From Pseudomonas sp. CBZ-4 (GTDB lineage Bacteria > Pseudomonadota > Gammaproteobacteria > Pseudomonadales > Pseudomonadaceae), in assembly GCF_000346755.1 (NCBI RefSeq), contig NZ_ANNV01000152.1, positions 1 through 64,000 of the forward strand: a stretch of 64,000 nt of DNA, written 5' to 3'. The translations under genes were made by a program, and so were the position numbers. A model generated the notes under the pieces. The model did no database searches and was not told the DNA's origin. It saw only the letters and a program-made list of their open reading frames with translations. Below, in pieces: positions 16,354-26,100 of this stretch; position 1 is the stretch's first letter; each line of letters begins with the position of its first letter.

Positions 16354-19300
16354 ATGACACCTGCGTCGTCCGTCGATGAAAAAAGCTTCCGTAACCTTTT
16401 AAGCCGAAATGTGGCGCTGCCCTTGGGTGTGGGCGTGCTCAGCGCAGTGTTTTTCGGCTGCCTGATTACGTATCTGCTGACGGTGATCCAGTGGGTGGAG
16501 CACACCGACCGGGTCATCAACAACCTCAACGAGTCGTCGAAACTGACGGTGGACCTGGAAACCGGCATGCGCGGTTTTCTGATCACGGGCGATGAGCATT
16601 TTCTCGACCCGTATGAAGTGGCCAAGCCACGGATCATTGCCGATTTGCGCAATTTGCAGGACCTGGTCGCGGACAACCCCCAACAGGTGGATCGCCTCAA
16701 GCGCCTGGAAGCCTTGCAGACCGAATGGAACAAGTACGCCGAGTCGATGATTGAGATGCAGCGCACCAGCGGTGACTACCGCAGCGCGGTCAAAGCCGGC
16801 CGGGGCAAGCGCCTCACCGATGAAATTCGCAAGGAATATGACGACGCGGTCGCGATGGAGCAGCAGTTCCGTATCACCCGTAACGAAGAAGTCACCCGCA
16901 CAACCGTGGTCAGCGTCATCCTTTACCTGGCGTTTGTATTGGGGCTCAGTGGTTTTCTGGCCTATATCGGCAGGAAGAATTTAATTTCGTTATCAAAGAG
17001 TTACGGCGATAACCTGGCGTCACAGCAGAAGATTGCGCTGCGCCTGGAACAGCAGGCCTGGCTGCGCAACGGCCAGACCGAGCTCGCAGAGCAGGTGCTT
17101 GGCCAACTGACCCTGAACATGTTGGGGCGCAACATCCTGCAATTCTTTGCCCAGTACATGGGCTCGGCCGTGGCCGCGCTGTACGTGCGAGAAGAACACG
17201 GCGGCCTCAAGCGTGTCGCGACGTACGGTTTCTCCCGCGAACAGGAACAGCTGGAGCAAGCGATCTACAACGACGAAGGCATCGTTGGCCAGGCCGCCCA
17301 GCTGGATCGCCTGATTCGCCTGGACGATGTGCCAGTGGGCTATTTCAAGGTCAGCTCCGGGCTGGGGGAGGGCTCGACCCGCAGCGTGCTGGTAGTGCCG
17401 ACCAGCGATGATGGGCGCGTCAACGGCGTCATCGAGCTGGGCTTCTTGCGCCCCCTGGATGAACGTGATGTCGAATTGCTGGAATTGATCGCTGGCAATA
17501 TCGGCACCTCCATTGAAGCCGCCCGCTATCGCCAACGCTTGCAGGAAGTGCTGGCCGAGACCCAGCAGCTCAATGAAGAGCTGCAAGTGCAGCAGGAAGA
17601 GCTCAAGACTGCCAACGAAGAACTGGAGGAGCAGTCGCGCATCCTCAAGGAATCCCAGGCTCACCTGGAAACCCAGCAGGCGGAGCTGGAGCAGACCAAC
17701 GAACAATTGGCCGAACAGACGCAGACCCTGGCCGACCAGCGCGACGCCATGGACCGCAAGAACGGGGAGCTCAGCCAGGCCCAGCTCGACCTCGAAGACC
17801 GGGCCGACGAATTGCAGCGCTCAAGCAAATACAAATCCGAATTCCTCGCCAACATGTCCCACGAACTGCGCACGCCGCTGAACAGTTCGTTGATCCTGGC
17901 CAAGCTGCTGGCGGAAAACCCCCAGGACAACCTCAGTGCCGAACAGGTCAAGTTTGCCGAGTCGATCTATTCGGCCGGCAATGATTTGCTCAACCTGATC
18001 AACGACATCCTCGACATTTCCAAGGTTGAAGCCGGCAAGCTGGAAGTGCGCCCTGAGAATTCCAGCGTGGCACGCCTGGTGGACGGTTTGCGCGGTATGT
18101 TCGAACCGCTGGCGGCCGATCGCAAGCTGGGGTTCCAGGTGGAGGTGCAGGCAGGTGCGCCCGCCATGCTGTTTACCGACCGCCAGCGCCTGGAGCAGAT
18201 CCTCAAGAACCTGCTGTCCAACGCGGTCAAGTTTACCGAGCACGGCGAGGTAAGCCTGTCGGTGTCCGAGGCACCGGGAGAGGGCATCGCCTTCACCGTG
18301 CGCGATTCCGGCATTGGCATTGCGCTCGATCAGCAGGAAAGCATCTTTGAAGCCTTCCGCCAGGCCGACGGCACCACCAACCGCCGGTATGGCGGCACCG
18401 GCCTTGGCCTGTCGATTTCCCGCGACTTGGCCACCTTGCTCGGCGGCTATATCAGCGTTACCAGCCAACCGGGCAAGGGCAGCATGTTCACCCTGGTGTT
18501 GCCGGAACAGTATGTCGAACGTGCAGAAGATGCGGCGCCCATCGAACAACCGCGTCAGGTGGTCGTAGCGCCGGCCCCCACGCCGGTCAAGGTATCCCCG
18601 TTGCCGGTGGCCGATGCCAACCTGATCCCGCGCTTCGCCGATGACCGCGACAAGGCACCGTTCACCACCCGGTGCATCCTGGTGGTGGAGGACGAGCCAA
18701 ACTTCGCCCGCATCCTCTTCGACCTGGCCCACGAACTGGGCTACAACTGCCTGGTGGCCCACGGCGCGGACGAAGGCTACAGCCTGGCCGAAGAATACAT
18801 TCCCGACGCGATCCTGCTGGACATGCGCCTGCCCGACCATTCCGGGCTGACCGTGTTGCAACGCCTCAAGGAACACGCCAATACCCGCCATATCCCCGTG
18901 CACGTGATCTCCGTGGAGGACCGCGTCGAGGCCGCCATGCACATGGGCGCCATCGGCTATGCCGTCAAACCCACCACCCGCGAAGAGCTCAAGGACGTGT
19001 TTGCGCGCCTGGAGGCCAAGCTGACCCAGAAGGTCAAGCGTGTGCTGCTGGTGGAAGACGATGACTTGCAGCGTGACAGCATTGCCCGCCTGATCGGCGA
19101 CGATGACATCGAGATCACCGACGTCGGCTACGCCCAGGCCGCGCTGGACCTGCTGCGCACCAACGTCTACGACTGCATGATCATCGACCTCAAGCTCCCG
19201 GACATGCTGGGCAACGAACTGCTCAAGCGCATGGCCACCGAGGACATCTGCTCCTTCCCGCCGGTGATCGTCTACACCGGGCGCAACCTGACCCGCGACG

Positions 19301-19851
19301 AAGAGGCCGAGCTGCGCAAGTATTCACGCTCGATCATCATCAAGGGCGCCCGTTCGCCGGAGCGCCTGTTGGACGAAGTCACACTCTTTTTGCACAAAGT
19401 CGAATCCCAGCTGTCCCATGACCGCCAGACGATGCTCAAGACCGCCCGCAGCCGCGACAAGGTCTTTGAAGGGCGCAAGATCCTGTTGGTGGACGACGAT
19501 GTGCGCAACATCTTCGCCCTGACCAGCGCCCTGGAGCACAAAGGCGCCGTGGTGGTCATCGGGCGAAACGGCCGTGAAGCCATCGACAAGCTCAATGAAG
19601 TGGACGATATCGATTTGGTGTTGATGGACGTGATGATGCCGGAAATGGACGGTTACGAGGCCACCGCCTTGATCCGCCAGGACCCGCGCTGGAAAAAACT
19701 GCCGATCATCGCGGTGACGGCCAAGGCCATGAAGGACGATCAGGAACGCTGCCTCGCGGCGGGTTCCAACGATTACCTGGCCAAGCCGATTGATCTGGAC
19801 CGTCTGTTCTCACTGATTCGCGTATGGCTACCCAAGATGGAACGCATTTAA
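16354..19851 (+). CDS. Hybrid sensor kinase: CHASE3-GAF-HisKA-HATPase-REC-REC-REC
   Basis: An inner-membrane hybrid histidine kinase of 1165 aa. TM1 is near residues 22-42. A CHASE3-type sensory domain follows (LETGMRGFLITGDEHFL, about 60-75), then TM2 near 185-205, a GAF domain (about 230-390) and a long Glu/Gln-rich coiled coil (about 390-490). The HisKA domain has His503 (NMSHELRTP) and the HATPase has GTGLGL. Three receivers have phosphoacceptors Asp823, Asp945 and Asp1092. ATG 16354 was chosen because AAGG is 7 bases upstream; ATG 16348 is possible. It is divergent from giant gene 1 and heads an operon with CheR- and CheB-like genes. Confidence 0.92.
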   Translation: MTPASSVDEKSFRNLLSRNVALPLGVGVLSAVFFGCLITYLLTVIQWVEHTDRVINNLNESSKLTVDLETGMRGFLITGDEHFLDPYEVAKPRIIADLRNLQDLVADNPQQVDRLKRLEALQTEWNKYAESMIEMQRTSGDYRSAVKAGRGKRLTDEIRKEYDDAVAMEQQFRITRNEEVTRTTVVSVILYLAFVLGLSGFLAYIGRKNLISLSKSYGDNLASQQKIALRLEQQAWLRNGQTELAEQVLGQLTLNMLGRNILQFFAQYMGSAVAALYVREEHGGLKRVATYGFSREQEQLEQAIYNDEGIVGQAAQLDRLIRLDDVPVGYFKVSSGLGEGSTRSVLVVPTSDDGRVNGVIELGFLRPLDERDVELLELIAGNIGTSIEAARYRQRLQEVLAETQQLNEELQVQQEELKTANEELEEQSRILKESQAHLETQQAELEQTNEQLAEQTQTLADQRDAMDRKNGELSQAQLDLEDRADELQRSSKYKSEFLANMSHELRTPLNSSLILAKLLAENPQDNLSAEQVKFAESIYSAGNDLLNLINDILDISKVEAGKLEVRPENSSVARLVDGLRGMFEPLAADRKLGFQVEVQAGAPAMLFTDRQRLEQILKNLLSNAVKFTEHGEVSLSVSEAPGEGIAFTVRDSGIGIALDQQESIFEAFRQADGTTNRRYGGTGLGLSISRDLATLLGGYISVTSQPGKGSMFTLVLPEQYVERAEDAAPIEQPRQVVVAPAPTPVKVSPLPVADANLIPRFADDRDKAPFTTRCILVVEDEPNFARILFDLAHELGYNCLVAHGADEGYSLAEEYIPDAILLDMRLPDHSGLTVLQRLKEHANTRHIPVHVISVEDRVEAAMHMGAIGYAVKPTTREELKDVFARLEAKLTQKVKRVLLVEDDDLQRDSIARLIGDDDIEITDVGYAQAALDLLRTNVYDCMIIDLKLPDMLGNELLKRMATEDICSFPPVIVYTGRNLTRDEEAELRKYSRSIIIKGARSPERLLDEVTLFLHKVESQLSHDRQTMLKTARSRDKVFEGRKILLVDDDVRNIFALTSALEHKGAVVVIGRNGREAIDKLNEVDDIDLVLMDVMMPEMDGYEATALIRQDPRWKKLPIIAVTAKAMKDDQERCLAAGSNDYLAKPIDLDRLFSLIRVWLPKMERI

Positions 19852-19866
19852 GTGGAGCGAAGTTTT

Positions 19867-20682
19867 TTGGATAAAAGCAGCGATATCGAGCTGCGCCTGT
19901 TGATCGAGGCGATCTACCTCAAGTACAGCTACGACTTTCGCGACTACTCCGGGGCGTCGGTCAAGCGGCGTGTGGCCCATGCCCTGCGCCAGTTCGACTG
20001 CGCGACGATTTCGGCGCTGCAGGAGCGGGTGCTGCATGACCCGGCAGCGTTCATGCAGTTGCTGCAATTCCTCACCATTCCGGTGAGCGAAATGTTCCGT
20101 GACCCCTCGCACTTCCTGGCGATTCGCCAGGAAGTGGTACCGCTGCTCAAGACCTACCCGTCGATCAAGATCTGGATCGCCGGCTGCAGCACCGGTGAGG
20201 AGGTGTACTCCATGGCCATCCTCCTCAGGGAAGAGGGCTTGCTGGAGCGCACGATCATTTATGCCACCGACATCAACCCGGCGTCGCTGGACAAAGCCAA
20301 GCAAGGGATCTTTTCCCTGGAAAACGTGCGGGCCTACACCGCCAACTACCAGCAGGCCGGCGGGCAACGTTCATTTGCCGACTACTACACGGCGGCTTAC
20401 GATTACGCGATCTTCGACAAAAGCCTGCGCGAGAACGTGACGTTTGCCGATCACAGCCTGGCGACCGATAGTGTATTCTCAGAAACTCAATTAATTTCGT
20501 GCCGTAACGTATTGATTTATTTCAATAAAAAGTTGCAGGATCGGGCCTTCGGATTGTTTCACGAGTCGTTGTGTCACCGTGGTTTTCTGGTGCTGGGCAG
20601 CAAAGAGACCCTGGACTTTTCCGCCTACAGCAAGCAATTCGAACCCTTGGTCAAGCAAGAACGGATCTACCGCAAACTATGA
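19867..20682 (+). CDS. CheR-like SAM-dependent protein methyltransferase
   Basis: A methyltransferase of about 271 aa. The N-terminal CheR helical domain (IELRLLIEAIYLKYSYDFR...SVKRRV) is followed by the SAM-binding site WIAGCSTGEEVYSMAI and the catalytic-domain motifs ATDIN and ISCRNVLIYF. It should methylate Glu side chains, classically on chemoreceptors, but here it sits in a kinase operon with no receptor gene. TTG at 19867 was chosen because GGAG is 9 bases upstream; GTG at 19852, directly after the kinase stop, is the alternative. The stop overlaps the next start as ATGA. Confidence 0.9.
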   Translation: MDKSSDIELRLLIEAIYLKYSYDFRDYSGASVKRRVAHALRQFDCATISALQERVLHDPAAFMQLLQFLTIPVSEMFRDPSHFLAIRQEVVPLLKTYPSIKIWIAGCSTGEEVYSMAILLREEGLLERTIIYATDINPASLDKAKQGIFSLENVRAYTANYQQAGGQRSFADYYTAAYDYAIFDKSLRENVTFADHSLATDSVFSETQLISCRNVLIYFNKKLQDRAFGLFHESLCHRGFLVLGSKETLDFSAYSKQFEPLVKQERIYRKL

Positions 20683-21284
20683 ATGAAGCGGCTGCCAACC
20701 GGACTCGGGTTCCGGGCATAGAAGCGATTGTCATCGGCGCGTCCGCGGGCGGCGTCGAGGCGTTGCTGACGGTGTTCGGTGAGCTGCCCGAGGGATTCGG
20801 CCTGCCCATCATCGCCGTGCTGCATCTGCCGGACGAGCGCCGCAGCCATCTGGCTGAAGTGTTCGACCGGCGCGTGGCGATGCCGGTGGTCGAGGCGCGC
20901 GACAAGGAAATGATCAAGGCCGGCACCCTGTACTTTGCCGGGCCTGGCTATCACCTGTCGGTAGAGCGCGACCACAGTCTGTCCCTGAGCCAGGAAGACC
21001 GCGTGCACCACTCGCGCCCGGCCATCGACTTTCTGTTTGAGTCCGCCGCCGACACCTATGGCAGCGGCCTGTTGGCGATCCTGTTGACCGGCGCCAATCA
21101 AGACGGCGCCCGGGGCCTGGCCCATGTCAAGCAACAGGATGGAACCACTGTGGTGCAAGACCCCACAGAGGCTCGCGTGGCGGTAATGCCCCGGGCAGCC
21201 CTGGCGCTGCACACACCTGACCACATTCTTTCGCTGAGCCAGATCGGCTCATTGTTGGCTTCCCTGGAATATTCCCCATGTTAA
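20679..21284 (+). CDS. CheB-type methylesterase domain protein without receiver
   Basis: A 201-aa stand-alone CheB esterase/deamidase domain. The catalytic set is visible: Ser in IGASAGGVEAL, His in VLHLPDE and Asp in LTGANQDGA. It lacks the N-terminal receiver that restrains classical CheB, so control probably comes from protein contact or expression. It opposes the CheR-like enzyme encoded just before it (ATGA overlap) and overlaps the next kinase gene by 7 bases. Together the two enzymes imply a reversible methylation input to the kinase operon. Confidence 0.9.
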   Translation: MNEAAANRTRVPGIEAIVIGASAGGVEALLTVFGELPEGFGLPIIAVLHLPDERRSHLAEVFDRRVAMPVVEARDKEMIKAGTLYFAGPGYHLSVERDHSLSLSQEDRVHHSRPAIDFLFESAADTYGSGLLAILLTGANQDGARGLAHVKQQDGTTVVQDPTEARVAVMPRAALALHTPDHILSLSQIGSLLASLEYSPC

Positions 21285-22471
21285 GTACTGTCCAGGCCAA
21301 ACTGCTGATCGTCGATGATCTGCCGGAAAACCTGCTGGCCCTCGAAGCGCTGATCAAGCGCGAGGATCGCCAGGTATTCAAGGCATTGAGTGCCGACGAA
21401 GCCTTGTCGCTGCTGTTGGAGCACGAGTTCGCCATGGCGATCCTTGACGTGCAGATGCCCGGCATGAACGGCTTCGAGCTGGCCGAGTTGATGCGCGGCA
21501 CCGAAAAGACCAAGAACATCCCGATTGTGTTCGTCAGCGCCGCTGGCCGCGAACTCAACTATGCCTTCAAGGGCTATGAAAGCGGCGCAGTCGACTTCCT
21601 GCACAAGCCGCTGGACATCCACGCGGTCAAGAGCAAGGTCAATGTGTTCGTTGACCTGTACCGCCAAAGCAAGGCCATGAAGCAACAGGTCGAAGCCCTG
21701 GAGCGCAGCCGGCGCGAACAGGAGCTGTTGCTCACACGCTTGCAGGCCACCCAGGCCGAGTTGGAGCAGGCCGTGCGCATGCGTGACGACTTCATGTCGA
21801 TCGTCGCCCACGAAGTGCGTACGCCCTTGAATGGGCTGATCCTCGAAACCCAGCTGCGCAAGATGCACCTGGCCCGGGATAACGCGGCCGCGTTTACCCT
21901 GGACAAGATGCACGCCATGGTTGACCGCGATGAGCGCCAGATTCAAAGCCTGATCCGCCTGATCGAAGACATGCTCGACGTGTCGCGCATTCGTACCGGC
22001 AAGCTGTCGATCCGTCCGGCACACTTTGACCTGGCGCAACTGGTGCATAACCTGGTGGAAAACTTCGCGCAGCAAGTGGCCGCCGCCGGTTCTTCCATGC
22101 GCCTGGTCTCTCAAGGGCCGGTGGAAGGTCATTGGGACGAGTTCCGCATCGAGCAGGTGATCACCAACCTGCTGACCAACGCCTTGCGCTACGGCGCAAA
22201 AAGCCCGGTGGATGTGCGGGTCTACAGCGCGCACGGCGAAGCCCGGGTGGAAGTGCGCGACCGAGGCATCGGCATCAGCGAAGACAACCAGAAACGTATT
22301 TTCCAGCAATTCGAGCGTGTGTCCGCCAGCCAGGTGGCAGCGGGCCTGGGCCTCGGATTGTTTATTTCCGAGCAGATCGTTGCGGCCCACGGCGGCACCA
22401 TCGAGGTCGAGAGCCAGATAGGCGAGGGCGCCCTGTTCCGGGTGTGCCTGCCCCTTGAGGCCGCGCGATGA
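21278..22471 (+). CDS. Receiver-histidine kinase (REC-HisKA-HATPase)
   Basis: A 397-aa soluble protein with an N-terminal receiver (LLIVDDLPENLLAL, Asp57 in AILDVQMPGMNG, Lys in LHKPLD). A coiled-coil linker, HisKA with His178 (IVAHEVRTPLNG) and HATPase (NLLTNALRYG, DRGIGIS, GLGLGLFIS) follow. No membrane segment. This layout suits a kinase that takes phosphate from, or answers to, the upstream triple-receiver kinase. It starts inside the end of the CheB-like gene, so it belongs to the same transcript. Confidence 0.93.
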   Translation: MLSTVQAKLLIVDDLPENLLALEALIKREDRQVFKALSADEALSLLLEHEFAMAILDVQMPGMNGFELAELMRGTEKTKNIPIVFVSAAGRELNYAFKGYESGAVDFLHKPLDIHAVKSKVNVFVDLYRQSKAMKQQVEALERSRREQELLLTRLQATQAELEQAVRMRDDFMSIVAHEVRTPLNGLILETQLRKMHLARDNAAAFTLDKMHAMVDRDERQIQSLIRLIEDMLDVSRIRTGKLSIRPAHFDLAQLVHNLVENFAQQVAAAGSSMRLVSQGPVEGHWDEFRIEQVITNLLTNALRYGAKSPVDVRVYSAHGEARVEVRDRGIGISEDNQKRIFQQFERVSASQVAAGLGLGLFISEQIVAAHGGTIEVESQIGEGALFRVCLPLEAAR

Positions 22472-22550
22472 AATCAATCGTCGGCTCGACGCAACCTTCT
22501 GCGTGACCCCATGGTCGTAATTGCAGCAATTGACCGGACAAAGGCTTCCC

Positions 22551-22928
22551 ATGAGTGAAGATGCGCAAGATGTTGTACTGATCGTCGAAGACGACGAATC
22601 GATTATGTTTGTGCTGGGTGAGTACCTGGCCGGCCTGGGTTATCGGGTACTCAAGGCAATCGATGGCGAGCAGGCCTTCGAAATTCTCGCGACCAAGCCA
22701 CACCTGGACCTCATGGTCACCGATTACCGCCTGCCCGGCGGCATTTCCGGCGTGCAGATCGCCGAGCCGGCGATCAAGCTGCGTCCGGAATTGAAAGTGA
22801 TCTTTATCAGCGGTTACCCGCAGGAAATCCTCGACTGCAACAGCCCGATCACGCGCAATGCGCCGATCCTGGCCAAACCGTTTGACCTGGACACGCTGCA
22901 CGAGCATATCCAGCGGCTGCTGGCCTGA
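22551..22928 (+). CDS. Single-domain response regulator
   Basis: A 125-aa receiver with acidic pocket IVEDDES, Asp58 in MVTDYRLPGG, and Lys in LAKPFD. There is no output domain. The start is ATG 22551, with AAAGGC upstream; the longer reading to 22521 has no ribosome site. It is the last gene of the plus-strand kinase operon, 79 bases after the receiver-kinase, and is a likely phosphate acceptor for it. Confidence 0.9.
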   Translation: MSEDAQDVVLIVEDDESIMFVLGEYLAGLGYRVLKAIDGEQAFEILATKPHLDLMVTDYRLPGGISGVQIAEPAIKLRPELKVIFISGYPQEILDCNSPITRNAPILAKPFDLDTLHEHIQRLLA

Positions 22929-22951
22929 CACGCAACGCAAGCAGGCACCTT

Positions 22952-22971
22952 GGGCTGCTGCATGGCAGCCC
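22952..22971 (+). terminator. GC-rich hairpin after the kinase operon
   Basis: GGGCTGC at 22952-22958 pairs with GCAGCCC at 22965-22971 around a 6-base loop, 24 bases after the receiver stop. No T-run follows, so termination here would be weak or Rho-assisted. Confidence 0.4.
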
Positions 22972-23062
22972 GGCAACCGACGGCGTGCCGTTACGTTCTG
23001 TCACCGATGCGGCCAGCAAACCTCGGAATGTCCTTACACCCCTCAACGACTAAAACGCGGGC

Positions 23063-23086
23063 TCGACGAATTCATTCCTTCGTCGA
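23063..23086. promoter_or_regulatory. 8-bp dyad upstream of giant gene 2
   Basis: TCGACGAA at 23063-23070 pairs exactly with TTCGTCGA at 23079-23086 around an 8-base spacer, 29 bases before ATG 23116. Its place next to the ribosome site fits an operator or a leader hairpin. No known consensus was recognised. Confidence 0.35.
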
Positions 23087-23115
23087 CAGCTCCAATTTCT
23101 GTTGAAGGGTTTTAC

Positions 23116-26100
23116 ATGATCTCGTCCAGTGCTTCGCTCAATCAACGACTGCAATCGTCTTACGCCAATCCGTCTCGGGGCAAAGGGGATGTGCCACGTG
23201 ATAACCCGTCGCCCGACACTGGACACGCGAACGTAACCCCAGGCGACCGCGGTGTTCTAGAGCAGTACGTCAAGGCCTTGCGCAGCGTGGCGGGCGGTTC
23301 AGCCGACGCGGTATTGCTCAACAATATCCCTGCCGATTCGACATTCGGCCAATGGTGGCAACAATTCTATAACGCGGCGAGAAACCCGCGATTTGAAGCG
23401 CTTGCCAAATTGCTCAATATCGATACGTCCAGCCCGATCACCGTCAATCACCTCGCCGATACGATAACGGCCATGGTCGATGGCCAACCGATGACCCTCA
23501 GCGCCTCACGGCTGGGCGGTGAATGGGCGGAGGCCACGGCGCCGCTCATGGCCGCCGCACGCGCGTTGGCGTATGAAAAGATCGAGGTGCCGTCCGATCC
23601 GACCGCGGCGCCGTTGTACGAGGTCGCGCGGTTTTATGGCGAGGTGCTCCTGGCCGACCGCAAGGAGGAGACCCTGGCCCGCGCCACGCAACTCGAACAC
23701 AGCCAAGTGTTTGACCAAATGTCGCGCGACAGACCGTTTGCGAATCTCGCGGCTCAGGCACCGGAGCTGCTCGACCAGCAGGTTGTCGAACTGGGCAACA
23801 GCAACGTCCAGTTCAACCTGACCGACAAGCTGATGCAGTACGACAGCAGAGCCCACCCCTCCCTGGCGGACTTCCTGCGGGACCAGACCATCACACTCGA
23901 CCCGAACTCCAGCTATGCGAAGGACAATGGGCGCAGTGAAGCCAGCCTTGAAGATGTGCTGGCAACCTATGGCTGGCGCATTCCACAGACGCCGGCAGAT
24001 CTGACAGACCTCATCCGCGCCTTGCAGGAACCTGCGTTGCCCCGGCCACGGGACGGCAACTTCGCGGGGGCGCTGGCTTGGCCCACGCCGCTGTCGACCG
24101 AGGCCCGCGCGCAGATTTTCCAGACGCTCGCCGACAATAATCCGCCGTTGCCCGTGCTGGACCCTGATACCCCACTGGGTACCGTCGACATGCTGGGTGC
24201 GTTGGTCAATCGCGTGCCGGCCTCCATCCGCAATCAAAACGACCCGATGGCCGTGATCGACTGGATCCTCGACTCTGACGAAGGCCAACAATTGGGCGCC
24301 GCACTGCGTGACCGCGCGGGGGAAGCGGCCGCCGGCGCGAACGCCAGGACCTGGCTACTGACGGCCTTGGGCGTCACGCTGGATGCAAAAAGCCTGTCGC
24401 AGCCGCAAGAAGGTCACGTTGCCGGGTTCAATCTGGACGGGCACGAGGGTAAACACCCCTTCGAGATCAAGCAGGCCTTGATTGAGCATCTCCAGAGCCA
24501 GAACATCACCACGCCCCAGACTGCCCCCATTGCTGCGGTCTTGTTGCTGGCGCGTGCCGCGCCAGAGTTGCTGGTCAAAGACATTCCGCAATACATCACC
24601 AAGGGCTCTTTCGAATGGTTAGCGCTCAAGGCGGCCGTGGCGCGTATCGAAGCGCTGAGCCCTGGCGCCAGCTTGCGCATGAGCTATGCGCAAATCGTTG
24701 CTTTTGACGAGGTTGCTCCGGCGACCGAAGAAGCGCGCGCGCTTCAGGACGAAGCACAATTGCCGGCCATCATTGAGTGGGGCAAGAACCATGGCACGCT
24801 GGGTTCGAGCGGTCCGTATTCCCCGCAGAACATCTTGTACACACGCAAAACGATTGAACATCAGCAAAAAGCCCTGAGCCGCAGCTACAAGGCGCTGAAC
24901 GCCCAGGTGCCTTCCCAGCGATCCGTCGCTCTGGCTGAGCTCAAGGCCGCGTTTGGCGAAGGCATCGATTTTGAAGAAAAATCCATTCGTGCCAATGTTG
25001 TCCGAACAGACAGCCATAAATACACGCCCTCGCTGACCACCGACCCGGTCGGTAGCTACTCGCTGCTGGACCTCTACCTGGCGAAAAAAGCCGGTGATGA
25101 TGTGGGCTGGTTCTCCAGCAACCCGCGGATCACCAAGCAAATAATCGAGCGCGTGAGTCATCTGACTGATCCTATCCAGAAGCACGAGGAGGCTTTTGGC
25201 GCGTATGAAAACGAGTTATCCCAGGCCTGGGCCACCCTCACGAAAAACCTGATCGCCAACCTTCCACTGGACGATCGCAAAACTATTGAACACGGCAAGC
25301 TGACGGTCTATCAGACCGGCGAAACCGTGCGCTCGGAGATCAACACAAACTCAGGGTCTACCTCGACACCTGACCGTTTTACCCAAACCGCTACCAACCG
25401 ATCACTGATCATCAAGACAGAACGGGACGGCCAGACCACCTATTATCAATTTGATCCGCAAAAATACGTGATCCGTAAACGCCCTGATTTGAATGACACG
25501 TTCAAGGAAGGCTTGCAGGGACCGTGGGAAGAACGCAAGAGCGACTCCATCCTGGCCAGGAATTTCGCCGCGCCGACCATCCAGAAAATGGAATCGCGTG
25601 ACGAACATGCAGCGACTGAGAGCGACGCGGTGCCCGCCTCATTCACCAGCCCCCGCAGCGAATACCTGGGCGACCTGCTGTCGAAAAATATCCTGCCGCT
25701 GTACCAGTTGGGCGCGCAAAAAGACGCGTCTCGCGAAGTCACGACCTTTGACGGCGAGGCCCGCCTGAAAAAAACAATCCACGAAATATTCCTGGGTGTC
25801 ATACCGGGCGCCTCGGCCATCCGGCACATTATCAACGGCGACTACCTCAGTGCCACTGGCGATGTGATCTTCGACATCGTGACCAGTGCGATCTTCAAGG
25901 GGGTCAGCGGGGCCAAGGGGCTCAAAGGGGTTGCGAGCAAAGGCACACGCTTGAACGGTATACAACCACTGCTCAAAGGCCTCGGCCCTGTCGCAGGCAA
26001 AGCGGCTCACAGCAAGGTGGGGAGGTTTTTTCATCACCTGAAACCCGGATCGGCGCCCAAGTCCACAGCCGCACAGGCCTCGCCAACGCTACGCATGACG

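Noticed and set aside
20679..21284. CheB as part of the main chemotaxis system
   Set aside because: It lacks the receiver domain, and cheA, cheW and cheY operon genes are absent; the MCP at 55221 is 34 kb away.
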